This document shows positions 24,147 to 32,361 of a stretch of DNA of 32,361 bases, piece by piece (the stretch's first letter is position 1; each line of letters opens with the position of its first letter). The notes under the pieces are model-generated. The model made no database searches, was not told the DNA's origin, and worked only from the letters and a program-made list of their open reading frames with translations. The stretch lies in assembly GCA_964469505.1 (NCBI GenBank), contig CAYXZO010000026.1, positions 1 through 32,361 of the forward strand, given 5' to 3'. The stretch comes from CAYXZO01 sp964469505 (GTDB lineage: Bacteria; Fidelibacterota; UBA8477; JABMPR01). Made by a program: the position numbers and the translations under genes.

Positions 24147-26373
24147 TGCTACGATCAGAGTAATTGCCATAAGGGTCGCGGGCCCAGATAGCAAAGTAAT
24201 ACAAAACACCGCTACCCAGACTATCCACGGTGGTGGAAGTTTGGCCATGAACCACAGCTCGTAAAGTAGCCTCATCTAGAGTTAAAGTGGTGGTGTCAAG
24301 GCTGCTATACAGAAGATAGGTATTACCCGGCTGGGTGGCTGCCCAGGAAAAGTCGGCGGAATGGGCTGTGATGTTGGTGGCTGGGTTCAGATAGACAGTT
24401 GCGGGGTGTATCCCTTGACCTTCGTAATTTCCACTCATATTGCCAATTTCATAATTGCCATGGGTGTCCCAGACGGCCACTTTGTAGCCTACAATGCCGT
24501 TAGCGTGATATGTATTCAGATCGACATATTCTTTAGTCTCGATGCTGAAAATGTCCAACACTACAGTAGAGTCCAGATAGCGGGGGGTCCCCGGTAATGG
24601 GTTAGGTAAAGTCTGATTCAACCAAATGGTGTCTGCGCCCTGGATAATGAATAAGTTGCTATAACGGTACAAGGTGTAATGATCAAATAGTTTTTCAGGG
24701 GAGGCGACCCAATCCCATTGGACAACCAGCTGTCCAGCATTGTTGACTGATACGCTGGTTATGTTGGCGCGACTTATTTCCTGAACCGTTTGGGTCAGGG
24801 TTCCACTTAAAGCCCTTCCACCGTTGGTGTCGGTTACAGCCACTGCATAGGTGTACAGGATATTATACTCTAAGTCGCTTGTATCCAGGTAGGAGGTCTG
24901 TTGTTGATTATATACGGTGCCGACGGTGGTAAGGCTTTGACCCGGAGCAGCACGCAGGATTTCATAGGTAACAAAGTCATTCTCAATTGCCTGGTAAGTG
25001 GTCCATTCCAACTGCATGGTATATCGCCCAGGTGTCAGCTGTAATAGTGTAACGGGAGTAATACCCAAAGTAGTTACGGAAATCGGATCGCTGGCAGCTT
25101 CTTCCACGCTATCGAAGGTCACTATCCGATAAGCGTAAGTTTCATTTTCATCCAACCCCTGATCTGTGAAAAAAGTGTCCTGAGGAGCCAGAACAGCCAC
25201 CGTATCGCAGGGTAGATAAAAGTTTCCCACTTGGCGTTCCAAACGGTAGCCCAGCAGATCAGGGTCGTCAGAGTACTGCCAGGCTAAGGAGACGGTATAT
25301 TTAGTTGTCTGCAGTACCGGGTAGAACACTACGGGCTGCAAACTGTCGGTCTCAGCAGATACGGTCTCTGTGGCATACGTTACACCATGAGTATCCCTGA
25401 TCAGTAACAGATAATAGAAACGAGTGTGTTGAGGTAAATCCTGATCCCAGTAGGTAACACTGTAGCGATCTTGCGTTTGGAAAATCGGCCCTCTACTGGT
25501 ATCTACCTCTGGCAGTGTATCACGATATAAACGGTAGTCCTGGAAATAGAAGTCGTCTGACTTATTCCATAAAAGTTCAATACGATGCTTTTCTTGCCGG
25601 CCAATCTGTAAGTGGACTGTGTCGGTAACGGCACTGGTAGCACCCTTAATAACGTTGGAGAGGGGCGACCGCAACGAGTCGTCCCAAACATAAAGTCCGT
25701 AATAGTAACTGACGGGATGATTTACCGTGAAAGAATCGATCCAGGAGGTTTGCGTACGGTCGTAAATCTCAGCCACCAGGGTTGAGGTATCCGCGACCGC
25801 TGAATCGGGGCTGCGATAAAGAGCGTAATGGTTGAAATTCCAGTCGACTGATGCCTCCCAAGTAATTTCCAACCGATATTTATCGAAACCGGCCTGGGTG
25901 CTGGGGGGAGCTACATTGATGAGTTCCACTGGTAGGGGCGGTACGCCCCGGTTATCTACGATGATGGTTATACTATCTGTAGTGCCTTGGTTTCCCCCTA
26001 AATCCCGCGCCATAGCCCATAAAAAACTGAGGGTGTCACCATCAGCGTAGGCCGTGGTGTTGAAGGAAAATTCCCAGTAATCATTTTGGGAATGGTAGCT
26101 CCCTTTGCCCAGGGTGTCGGAATTCAGAAAGAAAATGACGTCAGCAACCGTGTTTTCATCATAAGCTCGAACCCTTAAAGGGTAAGCACTGGAAAGCCGC
26201 GCTAGGTTCTGGCTGGGTGCTAGAAAATACACCAGTGGTGGAGTTGTGTCCCGTGCCTGAGGACTTTGGCAGGAGCTCAGGCTAGACAGTACGAGAAAAA
26301 GCCCAGTCACGATCAGTAATAAGCTTTTCCAGTTATTAGTTGCGAGCAATTTGCCAGTGAAAAGAGGAGTCAT
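24118..26373 (-). CDS. lipoprotein with an Ig-like and about six fibronectin type III domains
   Basis: 751 residues. The signal peptide ends in LSSLSSC, a good lipobox, with Cys at about 35. A linker (TTPPLVYFLAPSQN) and an Ig-like module with the DTLSFLWAMARDLGGNQG pattern lie at about 45-150. About six Fn3-like repeats follow, each with a W or L strand core and a closing Y-Y (examples ITWEASVDWNFNHYALYRS, LLWNKSDDFYFQDYRLYRD, LAWQYSDDPDLLGYRLERQ, LEWTTYQ, VQWDWVASPEKLFDHYTLYR, FSWAATQPGNTYLLYSS). No enzyme domain is visible. A surface scaffold or adhesin is inferred. The ATG overlaps the dnaG stop by 4 bp (ATGA). Confidence 0.85.
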   Translation of the reverse strand: MTPLFTGKLLATNNWKSLLLIVTGLFLVLSSLSSCQSPQARDTTPPLVYFLAPSQNLARLSSAYPLRVRAYDENTVADVIFFLNSDTLGKGSYHSQNDYWEFSFNTTAYADGDTLSFLWAMARDLGGNQGTTDSITIIVDNRGVPPLPVELINVAPPSTQAGFDKYRLEITWEASVDWNFNHYALYRSPDSAVADTSTLVAEIYDRTQTSWIDSFTVNHPVSYYYGLYVWDDSLRSPLSNVIKGATSAVTDTVHLQIGRQEKHRIELLWNKSDDFYFQDYRLYRDTLPEVDTSRGPIFQTQDRYSVTYWDQDLPQHTRFYYLLLIRDTHGVTYATETVSAETDSLQPVVFYPVLQTTKYTVSLAWQYSDDPDLLGYRLERQVGNFYLPCDTVAVLAPQDTFFTDQGLDENETYAYRIVTFDSVEEAASDPISVTTLGITPVTLLQLTPGRYTMQLEWTTYQAIENDFVTYEILRAAPGQSLTTVGTVYNQQQTSYLDTSDLEYNILYTYAVAVTDTNGGRALSGTLTQTVQEISRANITSVSVNNAGQLVVQWDWVASPEKLFDHYTLYRYSNLFIIQGADTIWLNQTLPNPLPGTPRYLDSTVVLDIFSIETKEYVDLNTYHANGIVGYKVAVWDTHGNYEIGNMSGNYEGQGIHPATVYLNPATNITAHSADFSWAATQPGNTYLLYSSLDTTTLTLDEATLRAVVHGQTSTTVDSLGSGVLYYFAIWARDPYGNYSDRSNVIEVQTLY

Positions 26374-28136
26374 TTAAGTTTCATCTGTTGGCTTTTAAGT
26401 TTCTGAATAGCCCTGAGGAGCTTTTCAACATCCTTACCCTGTTTTTCGGCCTCCTTGAGCTGCCGCCGGAGTGATTCCAATTCCTGTCTAATTTTTTCGC
26501 GCTTCAAAGTGCGATAGCAATCCGCCGCCAAGCGTAACTCAGCCTCCGCCGGTAGGGTCTCAGCTTCCGCAATCAAACCGGCCAGGAAATTACGTAATTC
26601 AATATTTTCTATCTCATCCAGAAGAGCTTCTCGGCGCAAAGGGAATTCCTTGCGCAATCTTCCACGCAAAAATTGAAACAGCTCGGTGTGAGTCAGCTCA
26701 TGCAAGAAATTATCATCTAGAGTCGTGAGCAGCCAGTCCAGGACTTCCTGGTTTTCACTTAGATGCAGGCGTAGTAACTCATGCTCGGCTTTTTCGCTGC
26801 CCCGCTGCATTTTGGTTACGATACCGGCTGTAGGCCCTTTTCGGGTGGCGGTTCTGGGTGTAGCGCGCTGCAACAATTGCCCTAAAGTAGTTTCGGCTAC
26901 TTGGGTGGCTTCGGCTATTTGCTGGATTAATAGCTGTTTTATCAGTGGGTTGTTCAGTTGAGCTATTGTTTGGATCAACTGTTGCAGAAAACGGCTCTTA
27001 GCGGCAGTACCAATTAATTCTTCCCCGTGAGCTTGGACCAGGAAGGGGACTAACTCCTCAGCTTGGGATAAAAGTTCTTGAAATTCGACCTTTGTATGCT
27101 CGTTGAAAAAGCTGTCAGGATCATCTCCGTTAGGTAGTTTGACAACTTTTACTTCCAAACCAGCATCCAATAACAGAAAGCCCGCTCGTTCTGCGGCTTT
27201 TATCCCGGCGGCATCTTGATCGTAGCAAACCCATACTCGGTCGGCAAAACGGGCTAACAACCGGGCCTGGCGGGGGGTAAAGGCCGTACCGGAACCGGCT
27301 ACCACATTTTGAAAACCTTCCTGGAACAGACGCATAAGATCCAGGTACCCCTCCACCAGGATGGCGCTTTTTGTTTGCCGGATAAAATCTTTAGTATGTT
27401 GCAGACCATAGAGTACTTCGCTTTTATGATAGATGGGAGTTTCTGGGCTGTTTAGGTACTTGGCACTTTCACCGGCCGCTAAGGTACGTCCTCCAAACCC
27501 AATAACCCTACCTTGCAAGCCATAGATGGGAAACATTAACCTTTGGCGGAAACGGTCATAAAAGCCGCCGCCTTCTCGGGGGACTAAGAGCCCCGAGTTT
27601 TCCAGCACTTTTCTGGGCAATCCCATACGGCCCAGCTCCAGCGTCAGGAAATCCCATTTGTCGGGAGCGTACCCCACCCGAAAATGTTTCCAGGTCTTTT
27701 CCTGGAAGCCACGCTTTTCCAGATATCTCCTGGCTGCAGCCCCTTCTTGGCTTAACAGTTTGTTTTCATAAAGGCGGGCGGCCTTTTCCTGAACGTTGAA
27801 AAGCAATGCCCGTTCGTCCTGAGAAGTTCCACTAACTTTTGTAAGCTGTAAAGGTATAGAGGCACGCTCGGCCAGTAATTTGACTGCCGCCGGAAAATCC
27901 AGCCCTTCAATTTCCATGATGAAGTGAAAAACATTGCCTCCGCGGTTGCATCCGAAACAGTGGAAAATCTGACGGGCGGGATTAACGCTGAATGAGGGTG
28001 TTTTCTCCTGGTGAAAAGGACACAGCCCAAAAAAGTTCTGGCCGCTGCGTTTCAGTTGAACATAGTCGGATACAACCTCGACGATGTCGTTGGCTTCGCG
28101 AATCTGGTCGATTGTTTCGGGTGGGATGCGAGCCAT
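26370..28136 (-). CDS. dnaG: DNA primase DnaG
   Basis: Makes RNA primers at the replication fork. Zinc-binding CHC2 finger: C39, H42, C60, C63 (LCPFHQEKTPSFSV to CFGCNRGG). The catalytic core contains the conserved RLMFPIYGLQGRVIGFGGR and KYLNSPETPIYHKS. The TOPRIM domain shows VEGYLDL (acidic E262), YDQDAAG (D306, D308) and GDDPDSFF. The C-terminal helicase-binding region is about 150-170 residues. Length 588 is normal. ATG 28136 is preceded by a GTG at 28139; the site is weak. It lies 41 bp after mutS2 and is coupled to the Fn3 lipoprotein. The classical rpsU and rpoD neighbours are absent. Confidence 0.97.
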   Translation of the reverse strand: MARIPPETIDQIREANDIVEVVSDYVQLKRSGQNFFGLCPFHQEKTPSFSVNPARQIFHCFGCNRGGNVFHFIMEIEGLDFPAAVKLLAERASIPLQLTKVSGTSQDERALLFNVQEKAARLYENKLLSQEGAAARRYLEKRGFQEKTWKHFRVGYAPDKWDFLTLELGRMGLPRKVLENSGLLVPREGGGFYDRFRQRLMFPIYGLQGRVIGFGGRTLAAGESAKYLNSPETPIYHKSEVLYGLQHTKDFIRQTKSAILVEGYLDLMRLFQEGFQNVVAGSGTAFTPRQARLLARFADRVWVCYDQDAAGIKAAERAGFLLLDAGLEVKVVKLPNGDDPDSFFNEHTKVEFQELLSQAEELVPFLVQAHGEELIGTAAKSRFLQQLIQTIAQLNNPLIKQLLIQQIAEATQVAETTLGQLLQRATPRTATRKGPTAGIVTKMQRGSEKAEHELLRLHLSENQEVLDWLLTTLDDNFLHELTHTELFQFLRGRLRKEFPLRREALLDEIENIELRNFLAGLIAEAETLPAEAELRLAADCYRTLKREKIRQELESLRRQLKEAEKQGKDVEKLLRAIQKLKSQQMKLK

Positions 28137-28177
28137 CACTCACACCAGGTAATAGTTACGACAGTGGAGATTTTCCA

Positions 28178-30559
28178 TTAATCCAGCTCCACAATAGTGA
28201 CTCCCGAGTCCCCGGCTCCGTAAGGAGCAAAGTTGAATTTCTTGACCGCAGGATAGCGGGAAAGCACTTCTTGTACCATCTTAGCCAAGATCCCTTGCCC
28301 TTTGCCATGAATGATCTCCACTTGCCCCAAGTTATCCAATAAGGCTTTATCAAGAAACTGCTCTAGCTCCTGTCGCGCTTCATCGGCACGCATTCCTCTG
28401 AGATCCAGACGAGAACGGGAAGGAGCCTGACGGTATACGGTTACAGGTTGAGATTTGGAGGAGGAAGTGCTTTTATCAGGCGGAGTAGCGGGCTCTAGTT
28501 CAGCGGCCGGCAGTTGGACTTTTTTATCATCGAAGGCTACCCAGGCCTTGCCGCTGGAGGAAAATTCCACCAATTGCCCGCTCCGCTGGAGCTTGGGTAC
28601 ATATACCCAGCTTCCCACTTGGATAGCTTCTTTTTCCTTAGATGGTGCACGACTAAAGTTCTCTCGTTGTCGTTGCAGCTCCAGTTCCACCCGCCGGAGA
28701 TGCTCCCGGGCCGCTTTCCTGCTCGCGTTATCGGCTTGTTTTACCCGGATGTCTTTAACCAGATGCTCCAGCTCGCGACGGGCTTGCGCCAGCCAGCGCT
28801 CGGCTTCAGCTAAAGCCTCCTGGCGGGCTTGGTGACGATTGCGCTCGGCCTCTTTTATAGCATTTTCCAGGGTTTTCTGCTGGGCCTGCTGTTGGGTAAA
28901 TTGATCTTGCAATTTTTCTCGTAAAGCCTCGTTTTCCTTGATAACCTGCTCCAGATGGCTGAGGAGTTGCTCCAGGCGATTTGTTTCGGATCCGGCGAGA
29001 CTCCGAGCGCGCCTTACCAGGTGGGCTGGTAAACCATAACGGCCGGCAATTTCTAAACCGTAACTTCCTCCGGGCAAGCCCAGTTTGAATCTGAACAGCG
29101 GCCGCAATTCGCGAGAATCGAAAAGCAGGCTCCCGTTGACGATTCCGGGAGTATTTTGGGCAAAACCTTTCAAAGAGCTGAGATGGGTGTCAGCTACCGT
29201 CAAACCAGCTTGATTACTGAGCTTTTCTAATATTGCCTGGGCCAGAGCAGCCCCCTCCTGAGGATCGGTACCCGTTCCGATTTCGTCCAGAAGTACTAAA
29301 CTGTGCTTGTCAGCTTCTTCCAGAATCCGGGCCCAAGTGCGGATATGAGATGAAAAGGTGGATAGGTTTTCTGCAACACTTTGCCAATCGCCGATGTCGG
29401 TAAAGACCGCGCTCCAGAAGGGAGAAATCCATTCTTTAGCCGGGAAAGGCAAACCACAACGTAAATGCAGCGCCGCCAGGCCGATGGTTTTCAGAGCTAC
29501 TGTTTTGCCCCCGGCATTGGGCCCGGAAATAAGCAACACGGATATTGAGGGATCCAGTTCCAGATCCAGCGGAACCACATCCTGTTGCAGAGCCAGGACA
29601 GGGTTTCTAGCCCTTATCAGTTTGAGACCTTTGCCGTGAGGATTCAAGTGGGGCAGAGTCCCCTGGTATTCTAGGCTGTATCGGGCCAAGGCAGTGAAAT
29701 AATCCACCTGTGCCAAAAAATCGGCGGCGAACTCGAGGTCAGCTTGTAAATGCGCGGCCCATGAGCTCAATTCAGCCAGGATGCGGTCCTGTTCCCGGCG
29801 TAGCTCCAGCTCCATGGAGCGGATCTGATTATTGCGTTCGATAACCTCATAGGGTTCTACGTAAGTGGTGGCGCCAGTATTGGACTGGTCAACGATGATG
29901 CCCGGTAAGCTTCGTTTGGCAAAGGTCTTGAATGGCAGAACCAATCGGCCCCCTTTTATGGTGGGCTGATCATCGGATAACAAGCCTTGCTCGGCTAGTT
30001 TTTGAGCCAGGGTATGGATGTACTCTCTGGCGGCCTGCCTAGCTTGATCGATACGCCTACGTAACGAAGCCAGCAAGGGGGAGGCTGTATCCAACCATTC
30101 CCCTTGGGGAGAGAAAGTTCGTTCAATTCGGGCGGCGAATTCCCGATGGGGTTCCAGCAGTAGTGCCTTTTCTTTCCAGGGGTTGGGATCAGCTTGTTTG
30201 AAATAACGCTTCAGTTCATCTGTAGCGCGACATAAACGCCCCAGCTGCCACAATTCTTCTATGGCTAGCACCGCCCCTTCAAGATGCAATCTGCGAAAAA
30301 TAGCTGCCAGCCCCGTGATTTCCCGGAGGGGCGGTAAGTTGTGGCGCTGAATGATGGTAATCAGATTCTCTAAGCGCTGGTAATGGAGTTCCAAATGGGT
30401 CTTATTGCCGATGGGAGCTATGTGTTTTAGTGCTGTGGCGGTTTCTTGACTAGTTGATAGCTCGGCCAGGTGATTCAGGACTGCTTCGAAGTCCAGTTGC
30501 TCTGCAGCGTGCAGAAACCAGTCCGGAGCCGTAGCTTGGCCGGCGTTGGAGGGGGTCAT
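28178..30559 (-). CDS. mutS2: endonuclease MutS2
   Basis: 793 residues, the normal MutS2 length. MutS-type core helices are followed by Walker A SGPNAGGKT (345-353) and Walker B LVLLDEIGTGTDPQEG (421 onward). A long coiled-coil (about 515-640) comes next, then a KOW-like strand segment (QVGSWVYVPKLQRSGQL). A C-terminal Smr domain (about 710-793) shows LDLRG and HGKGQG. In other bacteria MutS2 suppresses recombination or splits stalled, collided ribosomes; which one applies here is not shown. The mismatch-recognition domain of MutS1 is absent. ATG 30559 overlaps cvpA by 4 bp (ATGA). Confidence 0.96.
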   Translation of the reverse strand: MTPSNAGQATAPDWFLHAAEQLDFEAVLNHLAELSTSQETATALKHIAPIGNKTHLELHYQRLENLITIIQRHNLPPLREITGLAAIFRRLHLEGAVLAIEELWQLGRLCRATDELKRYFKQADPNPWKEKALLLEPHREFAARIERTFSPQGEWLDTASPLLASLRRRIDQARQAAREYIHTLAQKLAEQGLLSDDQPTIKGGRLVLPFKTFAKRSLPGIIVDQSNTGATTYVEPYEVIERNNQIRSMELELRREQDRILAELSSWAAHLQADLEFAADFLAQVDYFTALARYSLEYQGTLPHLNPHGKGLKLIRARNPVLALQQDVVPLDLELDPSISVLLISGPNAGGKTVALKTIGLAALHLRCGLPFPAKEWISPFWSAVFTDIGDWQSVAENLSTFSSHIRTWARILEEADKHSLVLLDEIGTGTDPQEGAALAQAILEKLSNQAGLTVADTHLSSLKGFAQNTPGIVNGSLLFDSRELRPLFRFKLGLPGGSYGLEIAGRYGLPAHLVRRARSLAGSETNRLEQLLSHLEQVIKENEALREKLQDQFTQQQAQQKTLENAIKEAERNRHQARQEALAEAERWLAQARRELEHLVKDIRVKQADNASRKAAREHLRRVELELQRQRENFSRAPSKEKEAIQVGSWVYVPKLQRSGQLVEFSSSGKAWVAFDDKKVQLPAAELEPATPPDKSTSSSKSQPVTVYRQAPSRSRLDLRGMRADEARQELEQFLDKALLDNLGQVEIIHGKGQGILAKMVQEVLSRYPAVKKFNFAPYGAGDSGVTIVELD

Positions 30560-31134
30560 TTACGTTGAGTAGGGAACTGAGAGGGAAGTTTTGGTAGGGG
30601 ATTTTGGGGGAGGCGGGATTTCAATTTATCGGCGGTTTCCTGAATCAGCTCCAGTTCGTCTTCCAGGCTAAAAATGTCCACAAGTGTACCCTGGAAAGTA
30701 ATTACCAGAGGCGCCAAGCGGGATTGCTGTTCCCAATCATGGGTCCATTCCCGCGGCATGAAGTCGATTACCCAGATAACAGCGGAAAGGATAACCGTAG
30801 CTTTTACCAGGCCGAAGAGCAAGCCCCCCAATCGATCTACCCATCCTAATAGCAACAGACGGATCGTTTTTCGTAGTATGCTGGCCAGAGCGTGGAACGC
30901 GTACAGAACAACCAGAAAAATTACCGCAAAGCTCACCACAGTTTGGTATTTAGGAGCCAGATTGAACAATCGACCTAAGAATTGGGCAACTTGGGTGTTG
31001 TAATTCAACATGCAGTAAATGGCTCCCATAGCCCCGATCAACTTCATAGCACTTTCGATGAAACCAGCCCGCAAGCCGGTGAAGCCGAACCAGCCTAAAA
31101 CTACAACACCCACTATGTCGAACAGATTACCCAT
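30556..31134 (-). CDS. CvpA family membrane protein
   Basis: 192 residues with four transmembrane segments (about 5-22, 27-45, 63-87 and 102-122), then a soluble C-terminal tail with a Pro- and Lys-rich end. The early FDIVGVVVLGWFGFTGLRAGFIESAMKLIG pattern and the later GWVDRLGGLLFGLVKATVILSAV match the CvpA/colicin V production family. The molecular role is not established beyond a link to envelope homeostasis in some species. ATG 31134 shares one base with the yqeY stop (TGATG), and the 3' end overlaps mutS2. The cvpA-mutS2 pair is common in bacteria. Confidence 0.85.
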   Translation of the reverse strand: MGNLFDIVGVVVLGWFGFTGLRAGFIESAMKLIGAMGAIYCMLNYNTQVAQFLGRLFNLAPKYQTVVSFAVIFLVVLYAFHALASILRKTIRLLLLGWVDRLGGLLFGLVKATVILSAVIWVIDFMPREWTHDWEQQSRLAPLVITFQGTLVDIFSLEDELELIQETADKLKSRLPQNPLPKLPSQFPTQRK

Positions 31135-31577
31135 CAGCTCAAAGCACGCTTGACCATTTCCTGCACTTGGCGACCATCGGCTCGACCATCCACCCGTTTC
31201 ATGAGCACTGGCATTACTTTGCCTAAATCCCGTAGACTGGAAGCACCGGTTTCTTGGATCACTTCTTTGACCAGCTTAGTCAATTCGGCCTCACCCAGAG
31301 GTTGAGGTAAAAATTGGTGTAGATAATCCAGTTCCGCCCGTTCCTGGGCTACCAAATCCATTCGCTGCCCTTTTTCGTACGCCGCTATGGATTCTCGCCG
31401 CTGTTTAACCAGGGATTGAACTACTTTTAAAAATTCTGCTTCTTCCAGAGCTCTTCCCAATTCTATCTCGCGCTCTTTTATCCGGGCTTTCAAACTTCGC
31501 ACCGCTCGCAGCTTATCATCATCGTGGTTTTTCATTGCCGTTATCAAATCGCTGTTCAGCTGTTCAGTGTAATTCAT
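31134..31577 (-). CDS. yqeY: GatB/YqeY domain protein
   Basis: 147-residue cytoplasmic protein of the YqeY family, related to the tail of the GatB amidotransferase subunit. It begins with a helical KNHDDDKLRAVRSLKARIKEREIELGR segment. LDYLHQFLPQPLGEAELTKLV follows, then SLRDLGKVMPVLMKRVDGRADGRQVQEMV, which are family signatures. Its biochemical function is not proven; tRNA-dependent amidation has been proposed. ATG 31577 has AAGGGGAG seven bases upstream, a strong site. It is the first gene of the run that includes cvpA, mutS2, dnaG and two lipoproteins. Confidence 0.93.
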   Translation of the reverse strand: MNYTEQLNSDLITAMKNHDDDKLRAVRSLKARIKEREIELGRALEEAEFLKVVQSLVKQRRESIAAYEKGQRMDLVAQERAELDYLHQFLPQPLGEAELTKLVKEVIQETGASSLRDLGKVMPVLMKRVDGRADGRQVQEMVKRALS

Positions 31578-31624
31578 GATAACTCCCCTTATGCAGCAGG
31601 GAAAATAAGATTGCCAGCGTTGCG

Positions 31625-31640
31625 GGGAAAACGTTTTCCC
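31625..31640. promoter_or_regulatory. perfect 16-bp palindrome, operator candidate for the yqeY operon
   Basis: GGGAAAACGTTTTCCC is a perfect palindrome with a central CG, 48-63 bp before the yqeY ATG and just past the LPP20 terminator. The central AACGTT core and perfect symmetry resemble LacI/GalR-type operators, but the binder is unknown. No LacI-family gene is seen in the window. Confidence 0.5.
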
Positions 31641-31644
31641 ATAT

Positions 31645-31677
31645 AAAAAACTGAAGGTCCCGTAATGGGACCTTCAG
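31645..31677 (-). terminator. intrinsic terminator of the LPP20 gene
   Basis: CTGAAGGTCCC (31651-31661) pairs perfectly with GGGACCTTCAG (31667-31677), an 11-bp stem with a 5-base loop. On the minus strand it is followed by TTTTTT and an AT-rich stretch. It lies about 33 bp past the stop of the lipoprotein and insulates the yqeY operon. Confidence 0.9.
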
Positions 31678-31710
31678 CCAGTGTTTCCATTTGTTGTAGG
31701 TTTGAGAAGT

Positions 31711-32292
31711 CTACTGACCCCCAGTTTGTTTTTCCAACTCTTTGAATGCCTGAGTGGCCTTCCATTCGGAGTATAAAGCCGCCTCGTTCTGGATGGCATT
31801 TGCCAGGGATTTGTTGAAGGCGTCTTTTTTCAGACCAATCAACATGTACACACGATAACCGCCACCAGATTTTTGGTAGGGGTATTGTTTGATGACCGTG
31901 ATGCCGGAGAAGGTGTTATTCGTTATGGTGGTACTGGCCTGCTGATAAAAATCAACCACCTGAGTATTTTCATCCATACCGGCTTCCTGAGTCATCTGCC
32001 GCACCATGCTTTTAACTTTGGCTTTCACCCGCTGGGAAAGCTGAACCATGGCCTCTTGTTTTGCCTTGTTAATGGCGATATTCATCTGGCGCGAATCGCC
32101 GACACCTACGGCATAGATATAGGTGTCGTCCTCTTCAGGTACATTTGCAAACCATTCGGGCACGTCCATGGGGGTCTGAGGATTAACAGCTTGTTTCCTG
32201 CCTGGCATGTCACTAGGACCTTTGGAACCACCACAGGCTAGAAATGCCTGTACCAGTAAAGCAGTTAAAATGAAGCTAAGCGTCTTTTTCAT
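31711..32292 (-). CDS. LPP20 family lipoprotein
   Basis: 193 residues from ATG 32292. The signal peptide (MKKTLSFILTALLVQAFLAC) ends in a lipobox with a lipidated Cys at residue 20, followed by GG. The central region (about 45-150) shows the LPP20 pattern: DVPEWFANVPEEDDTYIYAVGVGDSRQ, then NIAINKAKQEAMVQLSQRV, QQASTTITNNTFSGITVIKQYPYQ, and YRVYMLIGLKKDAF. LPP20 proteins are outer-membrane lipoproteins of unclear role. AAGGAG lies nine bases before ATG 32292; a TTG and GTG just upstream (32298, 32295) are less likely. A terminator follows. It is separate from the yqeY operon. Confidence 0.87.
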   Translation of the reverse strand: MKKTLSFILTALLVQAFLACGGSKGPSDMPGRKQAVNPQTPMDVPEWFANVPEEDDTYIYAVGVGDSRQMNIAINKAKQEAMVQLSQRVKAKVKSMVRQMTQEAGMDENTQVVDFYQQASTTITNNTFSGITVIKQYPYQKSGGGYRVYMLIGLKKDAFNKSLANAIQNEAALYSEWKATQAFKELEKQTGGQ

Positions 32293-32361
32293 CACCAAAT
32301 TCTCCTTTTTAATCTGTTCATAGCCAAATATTAGTCTTTTTAAATATTAAGTAGAACGCTT

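Noticed and set aside
31651..31677. Hairpin as a CRISPR or mobile-element repeat
   Set aside because: It occurs once and has the stem, loop and T-run of an intrinsic terminator.

Overview
The window is a bacterial scaffold piece of moderate GC content. It carries housekeeping genes mixed with secreted and outer-envelope proteins. The large secreted proteins end in a type I dockerin (12516-14195) or in a PNPFN/FlgD-like C-terminal sorting tail of the type IX secretion type (18282-21773). Fibronectin type III and LamG-like lipoproteins, a LytR_C protein, a DUF3108 protein and LPP20 also occur. This mix suggests a Gram-negative member of the FCB group (Neomarinimicrobiota, Calditrichota or a relative). 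That placement is an inference; no rRNA is present. One 100-N scaffold gap (8351-8450) truncates two genes.

Layout. 3-608 (+) is the tail of an MFS transporter. 622-6761 (-) is a tight run: cysteine desulfurase, MnmA, a GlmU-like uridylyltransferase, a small secreted protein, a LytR_C protein, RsfS and ArgS. It links tRNA thiolation, cell-wall precursor supply, ribosome silencing and tRNA charging. 7001-7780 (-) is a metallophosphoesterase, divergent from a TPR lipoprotein (8016, +) that runs into the gap. A membrane protein (-) lies on the other side of the gap. 8938-10746 (+) is an envelope protein with a beta-rich front and TPR-like repeats. It shares a CTAG stop overlap with an AI-2E-type transporter (-), which is coupled to a stand-alone cyclic-nucleotide-binding protein. 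12516-14195 (-) is a secreted HExxH metalloprotease with a dockerin. 14310-17949 (-) is MgtE, a family 2 glycosyltransferase, a DUF3108 protein and a small membrane protein.

18282-22264 (+) encodes a 1163-residue secreted protein with a possible N-formylglutamate-amidohydrolase/M14-like N-terminal domain, coupled to a small lipoprotein. 22275-22676 (-) is a single-domain response regulator. A structured 446-bp intergenic region and a CAT-anticodon tRNA with a strong promoter follow. 23355-31577 (-) is yqeY, cvpA, mutS2, dnaG, an Fn3 lipoprotein and a LamG lipoprotein. 31711-32292 (-) is an LPP20 lipoprotein with a textbook terminator.

Gene packing is very tight. Many neighbours overlap by ATGA, TTGA or TGATG, implying translational coupling, and several genes probably start at GTG or TTG. 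No CRISPR array, insertion sequence, prophage or classical defence system was seen. The most unusual parts are the 1163-residue secreted protein and its repeat-bearing promoter, the dockerin metalloprotease, the surface lipoproteins coupled to dnaG, and several palindromic or repeated upstream elements.
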